A stretch of 64,000 nucleotides of DNA from the NCBI RefSeq assembly GCF_029894425.1, contig NZ_JARXYJ010000001.1, positions 1,116,001 through 1,180,000 of the forward strand, written 5' to 3'. Positions 56,555 through 64,000 of the stretch are shown one piece after another. Origin of the DNA: Streptomyces sp. SAI-127 (GTDB lineage Bacteria; Actinomycetota; Actinomycetes; Streptomycetales; Streptomycetaceae). The translations under genes and the position numbers were made by a program. Position 1 is the first letter of the stretch. The number at the start of each line of letters is the position of its first letter. A model generated the notes under the pieces. The model had not been told where the DNA came from. It ran no database searches and saw only the letters and a list, made by a program, of their open reading frames with translations.

Positions 56555-57481
56555 ATGCCCTATCTCCTGCGCGCTGCCGCGCCCACCGACGCGCCGGCCG
56601 TCACCGAGTTGCTCAACGAGATCGACCGGATCGAGGTCGGGCGGCCCGAGACCGATCTGCACACGGTGGAGTCCGATCTGGGGAACCCCGAGATCGACCT
56701 CGACCGCGACTCCTGGCTGGCCTTCGACGGAGCCCGTCTGGTGGCGTACGCCCTGGTCTGGGACGACTCGCAGGGCGAGCGCATCGACGCCGACCACTAT
56801 GTGCTGCCCGACCACCAGCAGGCCGGCGCACTCCTCCTGGAGGCGATCGAGGCCAGGGCACTGGAGAGGGCCCGGGCGAACGGCGCCTCGAAGGCCGTGG
56901 TCCATCTGCACCTCAACTCGGAGCCCACGACCGACCTCGCGCTGATACGGGCGCGAGGCTGGTCGGTAGTACGGCGCTATCACGTGCTGGAGCGGGCGCT
57001 GCGCAGGAGCGAGGACCTACCGCCCGAACCGCCCGCGGGCGTGCGGGTGCGGGCCTGCGCCGACGAGGCGGACCGGAAGCAGACCCACGCCCTCTACCAG
57101 GCCACGTTCGCCGAGCACTTCGACTTCCAGCCGCGCGAGTACGAGCCGTGGCTGCACGACATCCACGCCGACCGGCTCGACTGGTCCCTGGTGTGGCTCG
57201 TCTCCACCGAGGACCTCGGGGACGTCGGCTTCCTGATCGCCCGCGACGACCGCGAGGCCATGGGGTGGATCCGCAGCCTCGGCGTCGTCCGCGAGGCCCG
57301 CGGCCGGGGCCTCGGCGGACTGCTGCTGCGACAGGCCTTCGCGGCGTTCGCGGCCCGCGGGCGGGACACCGTGGGCCTCGGAGTGGACACCGAAAACGCC
57401 ACCGGCGCCCCCGAGTTGTACGCACGCAACGGAATGTCCGTGCATTACGCCGTCGACACCTGGGAAATCGTGGTGAGTTGA
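56555..57481 (+). CDS. tandem GNAT-family acetyltransferase (mycothiol-synthase-like architecture)
   Basis: The 308-residue protein has two GNAT domains. The first (about 1-150) is degenerate at its acetyl-CoA loop; the second (about 155-308) has a good one, SLGVVREARGRGLGGLLLRQ, followed by VGLGVDTENATGAPELYARN. The domain arrangement is like MshD, but many such proteins act on small molecules or drugs, so function is open. The ATG follows a weak site. It converges on the serine hydrolase gene. Confidence 0.87.
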   Translation: MPYLLRAAAPTDAPAVTELLNEIDRIEVGRPETDLHTVESDLGNPEIDLDRDSWLAFDGARLVAYALVWDDSQGERIDADHYVLPDHQQAGALLLEAIEARALERARANGASKAVVHLHLNSEPTTDLALIRARGWSVVRRYHVLERALRRSEDLPPEPPAGVRVRACADEADRKQTHALYQATFAEHFDFQPREYEPWLHDIHADRLDWSLVWLVSTEDLGDVGFLIARDDREAMGWIRSLGVVREARGRGLGGLLLRQAFAAFAARGRDTVGLGVDTENATGAPELYARNGMSVHYAVDTWEIVVS

Positions 57482-57504
57482 ATCCCGGTGGCCGCGGGAG
57501 ACCG

Positions 57505-58668
57505 CTATTGGTTTTTCCCGCGCAGCAATTCGCAGACAATGTTCTCCTGAAGTGCGCGCATTCTCCGCAGCCCTTCCGCGTCGGCGGACTGGGTGATCTG
57601 GGCGGTGATCGAGAACGTCAGTGAACGACGGCCGTCGGGGGTGGCCGCGATCAACTGGGTATAACCGAGGGTGTTGCCGGTGTGGCCCAGGACGACACCG
57701 CATCGCGTCTCGTAGCGGAAGACGGCGAGACCTGCGGAGTTACGCCCCGGCCCGGCGGGCTCGGACGCGCCCTTGACCCACTGCCGCTGCTGCTCGACGA
57801 CCTTCCTGCCGTAGAGCCGTCCGCCCGCGTAACCCCGGATGAAGCGGGTCATGTCGTCCGGTGTGGAGACGATGCCTCCGGACGCCCAGACGCCCGACAT
57901 GCCGATGACCTCGCTGACGTCCTGCGGGGACGCCGACGGGCTCACGTCATAGCCGTGCAGGTAGGGCTTCGGCATCCGGTACCCCTGCGGGAGACTGGTG
58001 GATTGCAGACTCAGCGGCGCGTAGACGCGTTTGCGCAGGAGTTCCTCGTACGGCGTATGGATCACCGCCTCTGCCATGAGTGCTACGGCGATGTTGTCCG
58101 AGTTCGAGTAGCGGTACTGCGTGCCCGGCTTGAAGAGCAGGGGCTGGTCGGCGATGTAGTCGAGGAGGCGCCGGGAGTCGAAGCGGTGGCGCGGGTCGGC
58201 CCGTAGTTCGTCGATGAACCCGGCGCTCCGGGAGTAGTCCGGCAGACCACTGGTGTGGTTCAGGAGTTGACGGAGTGTCACTGATGCCCAGGCGTCGGGG
58301 AGTTGGGGCAGGCGCTTGCCCAGGGTGTCGTCCAGGCGCAGGGCGCGGCGGTCGACCAGGGTGAGGGCGACCGCCCCGCTGAAGGCCTTGGCCGTGCTCG
58401 CGATGCGCATGTGGTCGGCGGGGCGGGGCGGGCGGCGCGCGCGGACGTCGGCGACGCCGGCGCGCACGATTCGGGTCCCCTTCTCGGTCCGCAGGACGGC
58501 GATGGCTCCGGGCGGGCCGCCGGGGCGGCGAACGAAGTCCTCGAGCTGACGCTGAAGCGTCTGGCCGCCCGAGGCGTCGGCGGCGGTACAGCCCATCGCC
58601 GGGGACAGCGCGGCGAGGCAGGCCGCGAGGGCGGACGCCGCTCGCAGGCGGGATCGGCGTAGAGGCAT
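57505..58668 (-). CDS. secreted class C beta-lactamase-fold serine hydrolase (D-Ala-D-Ala carboxypeptidase-like)
   Basis: The 387-residue product has a hydrophobic export signal (RAASALAACLAALSPAMGC; Cys27 could be lipidated, although the lipobox is weak). Active-site motifs are SxxK as Ser91-Thr-Ala-Lys94 in MRIASTAKAFSG, Y-S-N in QYRYSNSDN and HTG near the end in VVLGHTGNTLGYT. Such enzymes act as DD-peptidases, esterases or beta-lactamases outside the cell. The ATG at 58668 has GGGAG 5 bases upstream. A 347-bp gap separates it from the DUF1996 gene. Confidence 0.88.
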   Translation of the reverse strand: MPLRRSRLRAASALAACLAALSPAMGCTAADASGGQTLQRQLEDFVRRPGGPPGAIAVLRTEKGTRIVRAGVADVRARRPPRPADHMRIASTAKAFSGAVALTLVDRRALRLDDTLGKRLPQLPDAWASVTLRQLLNHTSGLPDYSRSAGFIDELRADPRHRFDSRRLLDYIADQPLLFKPGTQYRYSNSDNIAVALMAEAVIHTPYEELLRKRVYAPLSLQSTSLPQGYRMPKPYLHGYDVSPSASPQDVSEVIGMSGVWASGGIVSTPDDMTRFIRGYAGGRLYGRKVVEQQRQWVKGASEPAGPGRNSAGLAVFRYETRCGVVLGHTGNTLGYTQLIAATPDGRRSLTFSITAQITQSADAEGLRRMRALQENIVCELLRGKNQ

Positions 58669-59015
58669 GGAGGCTCCCGGGGGTGGAACGTCATGACCCG
58701 TCAAGCCTCACCGGCAGCCACGGTCTCCTGCTTCCCGTGCTGCTGCATACGGACCAGTGGCGGTGGCACCGAGTGGTGCCGTTAATTCGCCCTGAGGGGA
58801 TCAGCGGCCGCCCTTGTTGAGCTTAGTTTGCCTATACAACGGCACTTTCCGGGGCGGCTGCCGGGGGGACGGTCCGATTCGGTTTCCCGGACCAGGAATG
58901 GCTCACGTCGATTTTCGAGGGCGGGGTGATCGTGGAGCACGCGCAGAGGTGGCCGTCCGCCGGTGGAGCTGCGTGGCGGACAGCCACCCCTGCTACTCGT
59001 GCGTGCCGGCCGGTG
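58669..59015. other. intergenic region upstream of the serine hydrolase gene
   Basis: The 347-bp gap between two minus-strand genes holds a GGCACC/GGTGCC stem-loop (58765-58780) and a 25-bp AT-richer element at 58816-58840 bounded by GTTG and CAAC. The latter has weak likeness to an iron-regulator box but not enough for assignment. It is the likely promoter region of the serine hydrolase. No gene was found. Confidence 0.4.
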
Positions 59016-61115
59016 TCACATCGAGCGGCGGCTGGTGCGTCGTAGGAGAACGAAGCCGGAGATCAGGAGGATCGCCCCCAGTGCGGCCGGCCACAGCTGG
59101 GTGCCGGTCTCGGCGAGACTGCTCTGGCTGCCCTGAGGCTCGGGCTGCGCGGCGACCGGGGGCTGGGCGACGGCTCCGGTGGTGCCGGTTCCGGGGGCGT
59201 CGGTCGCGGTGTCGTCCTGGGGGTTGGGCTGGTTCGCCTGGCCGTTGCCGTTGCCGTTGCCGTTCCCGGCCCCGGGCGAAGGCGCGGTGGTGCTGTGAGC
59301 CGTGGGTGAGCTGTAGGTCTTCGGCTCGTCGGCGGCGGGGGCGGTCGTCTGGTCGCCGGCGGGGGCTTCGGTGGTCGGCGTGGGCTGCTGCTGCGGCTCG
59401 TCGTCGTTTCCGGGGTTGTCCTCGGAGCCGTTGTCGTTGCCGTTCCCGTTACCGGGGTCCTGAGTGGCACCGGGATCCGGGGCGGAGCCGTCGCCGTTGT
59501 CGCCACCGTTCTCGCCGTTGCCGTCGCCGTTGTTTCCGTCGCCGTTGTTTCCGTCGCCGTTGTCGCCGTTGCCCGTGCCCGGGTCGTCCTGGCCCGTGCC
59601 CGCGCCACACTGACGGCCGTCGTTGATGCAGCCGACCATCTCGTTCATCAGGTTCTCGTCGAAGACGTTGATGAAGTCGCCGTGGTCGGTGACGGGCTTG
59701 TGCAGCTGCTCCGGGAAGGAGTCGACCGCGAACAGCGGGGTCGTGCGGCCGCCGTCACCCAGGCTCGGCGCGTCGACGTCGTAGACGATCCGCTGGACCA
59801 GCTGCGGGATGGCCTCGAAGCCCTCCGGGCAGGTGCCGTCGTTCTGGGCGAACGCCACGTGGGTGCGGTGGTTGGCGCTGTCGATGTTGCGGCCGTCCCA
59901 GCAGCTCTGGAACTTGAAGGTGCGCACCACGTCGCTGCCCTGCGGGCACAGCGGGTACTTGTCCTTCAGCTGCCGGTCCTCGAACCCGGTGCAGCTCCAG
60001 GACGCGTTGGCGTTGGCGTTGCCGTTGACGAACGCCTTGGCGTCACCGGTGATGATGCGCAGCAGACGCGGCATCGCGGTGACCTTGCTGCGGGGGTTGC
60101 CCACGAACGTCAGCGTCACTTCCTTGGGGGTGACGATCTCACCGGCGTTGCCCTCGACGCCGCCGCCGGGCGAGTTGGCGTCCTGTTCCTGCGTTCCGTT
60201 CTGGAGCCGGATCACGGGCCAGTAGTACGTGGACTTGTCGCCCTGGTCGACACAGCTCGTCTCGGCGTTCGCCAGGTCCTGGTCGCTCGCGAAGGCGGTG
60301 TTGGACTGGTTGCCGATGTAGTCGTGGAAGTGGTGGGCACCGTTGGAGACACCCGGGGCGACGATGACGTTGTCCGAGTTGAACAGGCCGTTCGCGTTCA
60401 CACCACAGCTGGTGACAAAGGTCCCACGGGAGGCGTCGCCCTGAGCCTGCGGCGCCTGCGCGGCGGGTGGAGCGCTGTTGATGTCGGCGTAGTCCGCGGC
60501 GACGGGGCCGTTGCCGGCCTGCCCGCCGTTGCCCTGCTGACCGCCCTGGTCCTGGCCGTCACCCTGCTGACCGTCGCCCTGCTGGCCGTCCTGGTTCTGA
60601 CCGTCGCCCTGCTGGTCTCCCTGATCCTGACCGTCGCCCTGTTGCTGGTCCTGACCGTCGCCGTTCTCGTTCTCGGTCTCGCGAAGGGTGCAGCCGGCCA
60701 TGTCGCCGAGGCCGTCCGGCTGCTCTCCGGCGCGTTCGAGCGCGGCGCCGATGCGCTGGATCGTGGCGGCGCGGTTCTCCTGGAGCGGGTCGACGATGCG
60801 ACTCTGCGCGTCCTCGCGGTTCTCCACCGCGGGGTCCTGGAGTTGCTGATAGGCCTCGGCTATCTGCTGGTCCAGGAAGGCGAGTTCCTTGTCGACCTCC
60901 GCCCTGGACCCGTCGGGCACGCTGGTGAGCGTGTCGCCGACGTCCGGGCAGTCGATCGTGACGGCTCCCCACGACGTCTGCTGTGGCGTGCCGCTCTCCG
61001 TCGCGGAGGCGTACACATTCACCGCGACCAGGCCACCACCCCCGAGCATCAGGGCCACTGCGGCAAAGGTCGCACGTCGTGCGCCGGTCGGTCGTCTGCG
61101 ATTGCTGCGTCCCAC
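59016..61115 (-). CDS. DUF1996 surface protein anchored by an LAETG sorting signal
   Basis: The 699-residue protein has a signal helix ([20 protein letters not shown]), an N-terminal helical section to about 130, a Gln/Gly/Asp-rich low-complexity linker, the DUF1996 domain (about 225-510, [17 protein letters not shown], with many Cys), a second Asn/Gly/Asp-rich linker and a Pro/Thr-rich stretch. It ends with LAETG (667-671), a hydrophobic helix and RRTSRRS, a sorting signal of the LAxTG type used by class E sortases. It should be linked to peptidoglycan. DUF1996 function is unknown. A GTG at 61115 has AGGAG at 7 bases; a TTG at 61154 is poorer. Confidence 0.87.
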   Translation of the reverse strand: MGRSNRRRPTGARRATFAAVALMLGGGGLVAVNVYASATESGTPQQTSWGAVTIDCPDVGDTLTSVPDGSRAEVDKELAFLDQQIAEAYQQLQDPAVENREDAQSRIVDPLQENRAATIQRIGAALERAGEQPDGLGDMAGCTLRETENENGDGQDQQQGDGQDQGDQQGDGQNQDGQQGDGQQGDGQDQGGQQGNGGQAGNGPVAADYADINSAPPAAQAPQAQGDASRGTFVTSCGVNANGLFNSDNVIVAPGVSNGAHHFHDYIGNQSNTAFASDQDLANAETSCVDQGDKSTYYWPVIRLQNGTQEQDANSPGGGVEGNAGEIVTPKEVTLTFVGNPRSKVTAMPRLLRIITGDAKAFVNGNANANASWSCTGFEDRQLKDKYPLCPQGSDVVRTFKFQSCWDGRNIDSANHRTHVAFAQNDGTCPEGFEAIPQLVQRIVYDVDAPSLGDGGRTTPLFAVDSFPEQLHKPVTDHGDFINVFDENLMNEMVGCINDGRQCGAGTGQDDPGTGNGDNGDGNNGDGNNGDGNGENGGDNGDGSAPDPGATQDPGNGNGNDNGSEDNPGNDDEPQQQPTPTTEAPAGDQTTAPAADEPKTYSSPTAHSTTAPSPGAGNGNGNGNGQANQPNPQDDTATDAPGTGTTGAVAQPPVAAQPEPQGSQSSLAETGTQLWPAALGAILLISGFVLLRRTSRRSM

Positions 61116-61277
61116 GGAAGTACTCCTGCGCGTGTCGGCTCTCCGGGCATGCAAATCCCTCGCCCCATACGGACGGTGGGCCCCCTGTGTTCAAGCGTCT
61201 CGGAAATTCACAGCACTCTCATACGGAGCACCGGGTTCCACCACCCCCTCCCGAACCTCTGTGCAGGGAAAACGAGG

Positions 61278-61306
61278 TGACTCGCACACAACCGCGCCCC
61301 TACGGT
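61278..61306 (+). promoter_or_regulatory. candidate promoter of a leaderless exonuclease-Nudix transcript
   Basis: TGACTC (61278-61283) and TACGGT (61301-61306) are separated by 17 bp, and the ATG is only 8 bases after the -10 box with no Shine-Dalgarno. Transcription would begin at or next to the start codon. Confidence 0.5.
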
Positions 61307-61313
61307 TTTCGTC

Positions 61314-61883
61314 ATGAACAACGAGAGCCCCCAGCGCCTCCTGAACGTCGTGGACGTCGAGGCCACGTGCTGGCCCGGCTCCCCTCCCCCGGGCGCGGTC
61401 AGCGAGATCATCGAGATCGGGTTGACCGTCGTCGACCTGTCGACAGCCGAGCGGATCGAACGGCACCGGATCCTGGTGCGGCCCGCCCGGTCCGAAGTCA
61501 GCGACTTCTGTACGGAGTTGACCGGTCTCACCCAGGACGAGGTCGACGGGGGACTGCCGTTCGGGGAGGCGTGCCGGCTGCTGGCCGCCGAACACGCCTC
61601 CGGCGCGCGGCCGTGGGCGAGTTGGGGCGACTACGACCGTCACCAGTTCACCCGGCAGTGCGGGGCCACGAGGACGCCGTATCCCTTCGGCCGCCGCCAC
61701 ACCAACGCCAAGGCGGTCTTCACCGAGGTGCACGGCCTGCGCAAGCGCCCCGGGATGGCACAGGCCCTCGGTCTTGCCGGGCTGCCGCTCGAAGGACGCC
61801 ATCATCGCGGCGAGGACGACGCCTGGAACATCGCCGCCCTGGTGTTGCATCTGGCGGGGCGGGACGGCTGGCCCGCGGAATGA
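61314..61883 (+). CDS. DEDDh-type 3'-5' exonuclease (ERI-1/KapD-like)
   Basis: This 189-residue protein has the exonuclease motifs: Exo I LNVVDVEATCW (acidic pair), Exo II region ASWGDYDRHQF, and Exo III HHRGEDDAWNIAALVL with the His and Asp of the DEDDh class. It lacks other domains and resembles inhibitor-of-KinA-pathway-type (KapD) nucleases, probably degrading RNA or DNA ends. Its start codon is probably leaderless. The stop overlaps the Nudix start (ATGA), so the two proteins are coupled. Confidence 0.85.
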   Translation: MNNESPQRLLNVVDVEATCWPGSPPPGAVSEIIEIGLTVVDLSTAERIERHRILVRPARSEVSDFCTELTGLTQDEVDGGLPFGEACRLLAAEHASGARPWASWGDYDRHQFTRQCGATRTPYPFGRRHTNAKAVFTEVHGLRKRPGMAQALGLAGLPLEGRHHRGEDDAWNIAALVLHLAGRDGWPAE

Positions 61884-62302
61884 GCGAGCACGTCACCGAG
61901 TCCGACGACGGCTTCCTCGTCGTGGCCGCGGCCGTGATCATCCGATCCGGGCGCCTTCTCGTCGTCAGCAAGACCGCGGCGCCCGATGTCTTCTACCTGC
62001 CGGGCGGCAAGCCGGATCCGGGCGAGGACCTGGAGACGGCACTTCTGCGCGAGCTGCGGGAGGAGCTCGGTGTCGTCGCCGTGGCCTTCAGCCCCCTCCA
62101 GGAGGTCCGGGCGCTCGCGGCGCTGGAGCGGATCCCGATGACGATGACGGTCTACGACACCACGATCACCGGCCTGCCCCGCCCCGCCGCAGAGCTGTCC
62201 GCGATGCGCTGGATCACGGGCCAGGAGCCCGACCTGACGTTGGCCCCCGCCGTACGGGATCAGGTCCTGCCGCTTCTGCGGTCCCGGGGGCTGCTGGACT
62301 GA
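61880..62302 (+). CDS. Nudix hydrolase
   Basis: The 140-residue protein contains a complete Nudix box: GGKPDPGEDLETALLRELREELGV, given here as GGKPDPGEDLE then RELREELG, at about residues 42-65. These enzymes split nucleoside diphosphates linked to another group, such as damaged nucleotides or ADP-ribose. The coupled exonuclease suggests a role in nucleic-acid turnover, but the substrate is unknown. It is followed directly by the 149-bp repeat array. Confidence 0.88.
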   Translation: MSEHVTESDDGFLVVAAAVIIRSGRLLVVSKTAAPDVFYLPGGKPDPGEDLETALLRELREELGVVAVAFSPLQEVRALAALERIPMTMTVYDTTITGLPRPAAELSAMRWITGQEPDLTLAPAVRDQVLPLLRSRGLLD

Positions 62303-63054
62303 TGTCCAGGGGCCGATCAACTGGTGTCCGGCTGATGTCCCGCCCGGCCGAAGCCTGCGGTATCGCGTGGCCGGAGTCGACGCGTCCTCGGCCGGAGGCT
62401 GACGTGCCCCCTGGCAGGAGTCCGACGTGTCCCCCGGCCGAAGGCCAACGCATCGAACCGACCGGACGCCAACCTGCCCCTTGGCGGGAGCCCAAGGTGA
62501 CCCCTGGCCGAAGACCGACCTGCCCCTGACGCGAGTCCGACGGACCCCCGGCCAAAGACCGACGCCCCCACCAGCTACAAGCCGCCTGCCCCGGCCGGAA
62601 GGCCGACGCACCCACCGGCGACCCGCCCCTTGGCGGGAACCCAAGGTGACCCCTGACCGAAGACCGACCTGCCCCTGACGCGAGTCCGACGGACCCCCGG
62701 CCAAAGACCGACGCCCCCACCAGCTACAAGCCGCCTGCCCCGGCCGGAAGGCCGACGCACCCACCGGCGACCCGCCCCTTGGCGGGAACCCAAGGTGACC
62801 CCTGACCCAAGACCGACCTGCCCCTGACGCGAGTCCGACGGACCCCCGGCCAAAGACCGACGCCTCCACCAGCCACAAGCCGCCCGCCCCCGGCCGAAGA
62901 CCGGCGCCTCCACCAGCCGGAAACCAACCTGCCCCCCGGCCGGAAGGCCGACCCGTCCAACCCCGGAAGCCGACCCCCTCCAGCCGGGGAACCGACAAAA
63001 TGCCGCTCCCGACGTAACGGAGTGGGCGTAGCGGCGTCAGCGGGCCGGGCAAGC
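62303..63054. repeat. noncoding tandem array, 149-bp units with inner 22-bp degenerate repeats
   Basis: Units begin CCCCTTGGCGGGA at 62477, 62626 and 62775, exactly 149 bp apart. Units 1 and 2 differ at two positions; unit 3 keeps about 110-120 bp before decaying. Inside and around them (62340-62990) are about 22-bp elements near CCCCNGGCCGAAGNCCGACG, with GGCC-GAA-GGCC or CGGCC-GGAA-GGCCG mini-stems. As 149 is not a multiple of 3, each unit would be read in a different frame, so coding is unlikely. A related fragment lies at 63511-63550, beyond the small secreted-protein gene. Confidence 0.85.
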
Positions 63055-63098
63055 GTGTGGCGCTGCCCATCCCTGTAACGGGACGGGCAGCGCCACAC
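63055..63098 (-). terminator. strong bidirectional-looking terminator after the small secreted-protein gene
   Basis: GTGTGGCGCTGCCC (63055-63068) pairs perfectly with GGGCAGCGCCACAC (63085-63098); after one mismatch four more pairs close a TGTAAC loop. It begins 16 bp beyond the stop codon at 63114 and also separates that gene from the repeat array. Confidence 0.85.
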
Positions 63099-63113
63099 AT
63101 CGGAACCGGAAAC

Positions 63114-63422
63114 TTATCCGGGGAACGGCTTGCTCGCGTCGTCGTCAGCCTTGATGCACGCGTCGAGCTTCTTCTGGAGGGCGGCCGCGTCGCTGAGCAC
63201 CTTCTTGGCCGCCGCGGTCTCCCCCAGCTGCTTCAGCTTCGCGGCCTTGGTCTTGAGGTTGGCGATCTGCTGGCGCAGCTCGCTCGTGTTGCAGGTGACG
63301 GAGGCCTTGATCGATACCTCGCCCCGGTCGGCCGACGTGGCGGCGTGAGCGGGCATCGAGGTGATGAAGAAACCTCCGACGATGGCCGCGGAGACGGCCA
63401 GGGCGGAAAAGCGCTTGGTCAT
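63114..63422 (-). CDS. small secreted helical protein of unknown function
   Basis: The 102-residue product has a signal peptide (MTKRFSALAVSAAIVGGFFI, cleavage near AHA, residue 27). The mature part of about 75 residues has a short N-terminus, then SELRQQIANLKTKAAKLKQL and GETAAAKKVLSDAAALQKKL, two amphipathic helices rich in Lys and Ala, probably a helical hairpin or coiled coil. Two cysteines (VTCNTS and LDACIK) flank the helices and could form a disulfide closing the hairpin. The ATG at 63422 has GGGGGA 8 bases upstream. I do not recognise the family. It is flanked on both sides by the same degenerate repeat sequence. Confidence 0.75.
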   Translation of the reverse strand: MTKRFSALAVSAAIVGGFFITSMPAHAATSADRGEVSIKASVTCNTSELRQQIANLKTKAAKLKQLGETAAAKKVLSDAAALQKKLDACIKADDDASKPFPG

Positions 63423-63630
63423 GAGTTGTTTCCCCCAGGTAGGGCTTGCGTTGGTCGAAGTGGATCTTACAGATCGATGTGACCCGCGAGTAACCGGAAC
63501 CGGGACTCGCCGACCAAGCGGGCCGACGCATCCACCGGCCGAAGGCCGCCGTGTCGACGGCGGTGCCCCGGGTACTCGGGCCTCGCCGTCACGGCCCCTC
63601 GGGTGCGGGCCGGTCAGGAAGGGGGCACTG
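63423..63630. other. intergenic region with a repeat fragment
   Basis: This 208-bp divergent gap holds the promoters of the small secreted protein and the nucleotidyltransferase. 63511-63550 contains a degenerate copy of the GGCCGAAGGCC repeat family of the 62.4-63.0 kb array. Confidence 0.5.
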
Positions 63631-64000
63631 ATGACGCAGCACGCCGACGACGACGTCGACCGCCACCGGGGCGTCGCCGGACTGCGACTGGCGACGGAGA
63701 GCGCCGACGCGCTCGCCTCGACGCTGCCGGTCGACCGCAACCAGGCGATCCTGGAGGCGGCCAAGCAGGTCGGCGCGATTCTGAAACGGGAAGGGCACCC
63801 GTTCGCGCTCGCGGGCAGCGTCGCCGTGTACGCCCATGGCGGCGCTCAGAACCTTCAGCACGACGTCGATTTCGCCGTCCTCCCCGAGGACGCGCAGTCC
63901 GTGGCCGAGACCCTCCGCGGGGCGGGTCTGGAGGTGCGGACGCCTCCGGAGGACTGGCTGCTGAAGGCCGACTGCATGGGCCAGCAGGTCGACCTGATCT
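63631..64000 (+). CDS. nucleotidyltransferase-fold protein, N-terminal part
   Basis: From an ATG at 63631, with AAGGGGG 6 bases upstream, 123 codons remain open to the window end. The translation includes LAGSVAVYAHGG followed by HDVDFAVL, the G-S-x(9-12)-D-x-D signature of the nucleotidyltransferase fold (here G-S...H-D-V-D-F), as in small MNT-like or putative adenylyl/uridylyl-transfer proteins. An N-terminal helical segment of about 45 residues precedes it. The C-terminus and any substrate domain lie outside the window. Confidence 0.7.
   Translation, partial: MTQHADDDVDRHRGVAGLRLATESADALASTLPVDRNQAILEAAKQVGAILKREGHPFALAGSVAVYAHGGAQNLQHDVDFAVLPEDAQSVAETLRGAGLEVRTPPEDWLLKADCMGQQVDLI

Noticed and set aside
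58816..58840. Iron-box-like sequence upstream of the serine hydrolase
   Set aside because: Only about half of the DmdR/IdeR consensus positions match and the dyad arms are short (GTTG/CAAC).
61802..63100. Minus-strand frame through the 149-bp repeats, reading as a Gly/Arg/Ser-rich protein
   Set aside because: The 149-bp period shifts frame in every unit, the frame overlaps Nudix antisense, and there is no ribosome site or signal sequence.

Overview
The window reads as chromosomal DNA of a Streptomyces or close relative. GC is very high, starts are often GTG or TTG with GGAGG-type ribosome sites, and there is a conservon (cvn operon), a SpoIIE/HATPase regulator, an LAxTG-anchored wall protein and many Tat- or Sec-exported glycoside hydrolases. 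I see no rRNA, tRNA, CRISPR array, insertion sequence or prophage. About 45 genes are supported, including three disrupted or relic genes and two cut by the window ends.

Layout. 1-9,800: methyltransferase tail; GAF-ANTAR gene with a 1-base frameshift; MDR oxidoreductase; MmyB-type regulator relic; transmembrane Ser/Thr kinase with an external peptidoglycan-binding domain; FG-GAP propeller protein; VOC protein; expansin-like protein; PobA-like hydroxylase. 9,800-25,000: an L-fucose-centred sugar region with GH97 and GH95 hydrolases behind a clear promoter/operator, an AAA ATPase, an acyl-CoA-dehydrogenase-fold flavoprotein, a FadR-type regulator, L-fuconate dehydratase, a sugar ABC transporter and a divergent GH29 fucosidase. 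25,000-37,500: a PAS-GAF-SpoIIE-HATPase switch protein, then hemicellulases: a GH36-GH43 operon with paired LacI-type palindromes, and GH27 divergent from a GH43 - GH10/GH62 operon, with several palindromes in the shared control region.

37,600-42,600: HAD dehalogenase, GAPDH, a rifampicin-monooxygenase (Rox) homologue behind a 19-codon leader ORF and mutually exclusive RNA stems, GlxA-type regulator, OsmC protein. 42,600-49,300: a response regulator - histidine kinase - TAXI binding-protein operon lacking TRAP membrane subunits, divergent from LigJ, LigI and an MFS carrier; together these look like sensing, uptake and breakdown of 2-pyrone-4,6-dicarboxylate or a related aromatic-ring-cleavage acid. 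49,300-56,130: APH-like kinase, TPR protein, then a complete cvnA-B-C-D-E order in which cvnA carries a frameshift and cvnE is a CYP157-like P450 without a recognisable ExxR. 56,500-64,000: tandem GNAT protein, class C serine hydrolase, DUF1996 sortase-anchored protein, exonuclease-Nudix pair, a noncoding array of 149-bp tandem repeats, a small secreted protein with a strong terminator, and the start of a nucleotidyltransferase.

The sugar loci form a plant-wall programme: secreted enzymes cleave fucosides, galactosides and arabinoxylan, the ABC importer probably brings in fucose, and fuconate dehydratase feeds its oxidative breakdown. Several steps (fucose dehydrogenase, lactonase, later enzymes) are absent here. 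The items most worth follow-up are the rox leader, the TAXI two-component module, the 149-bp array and the paired sugar operators.
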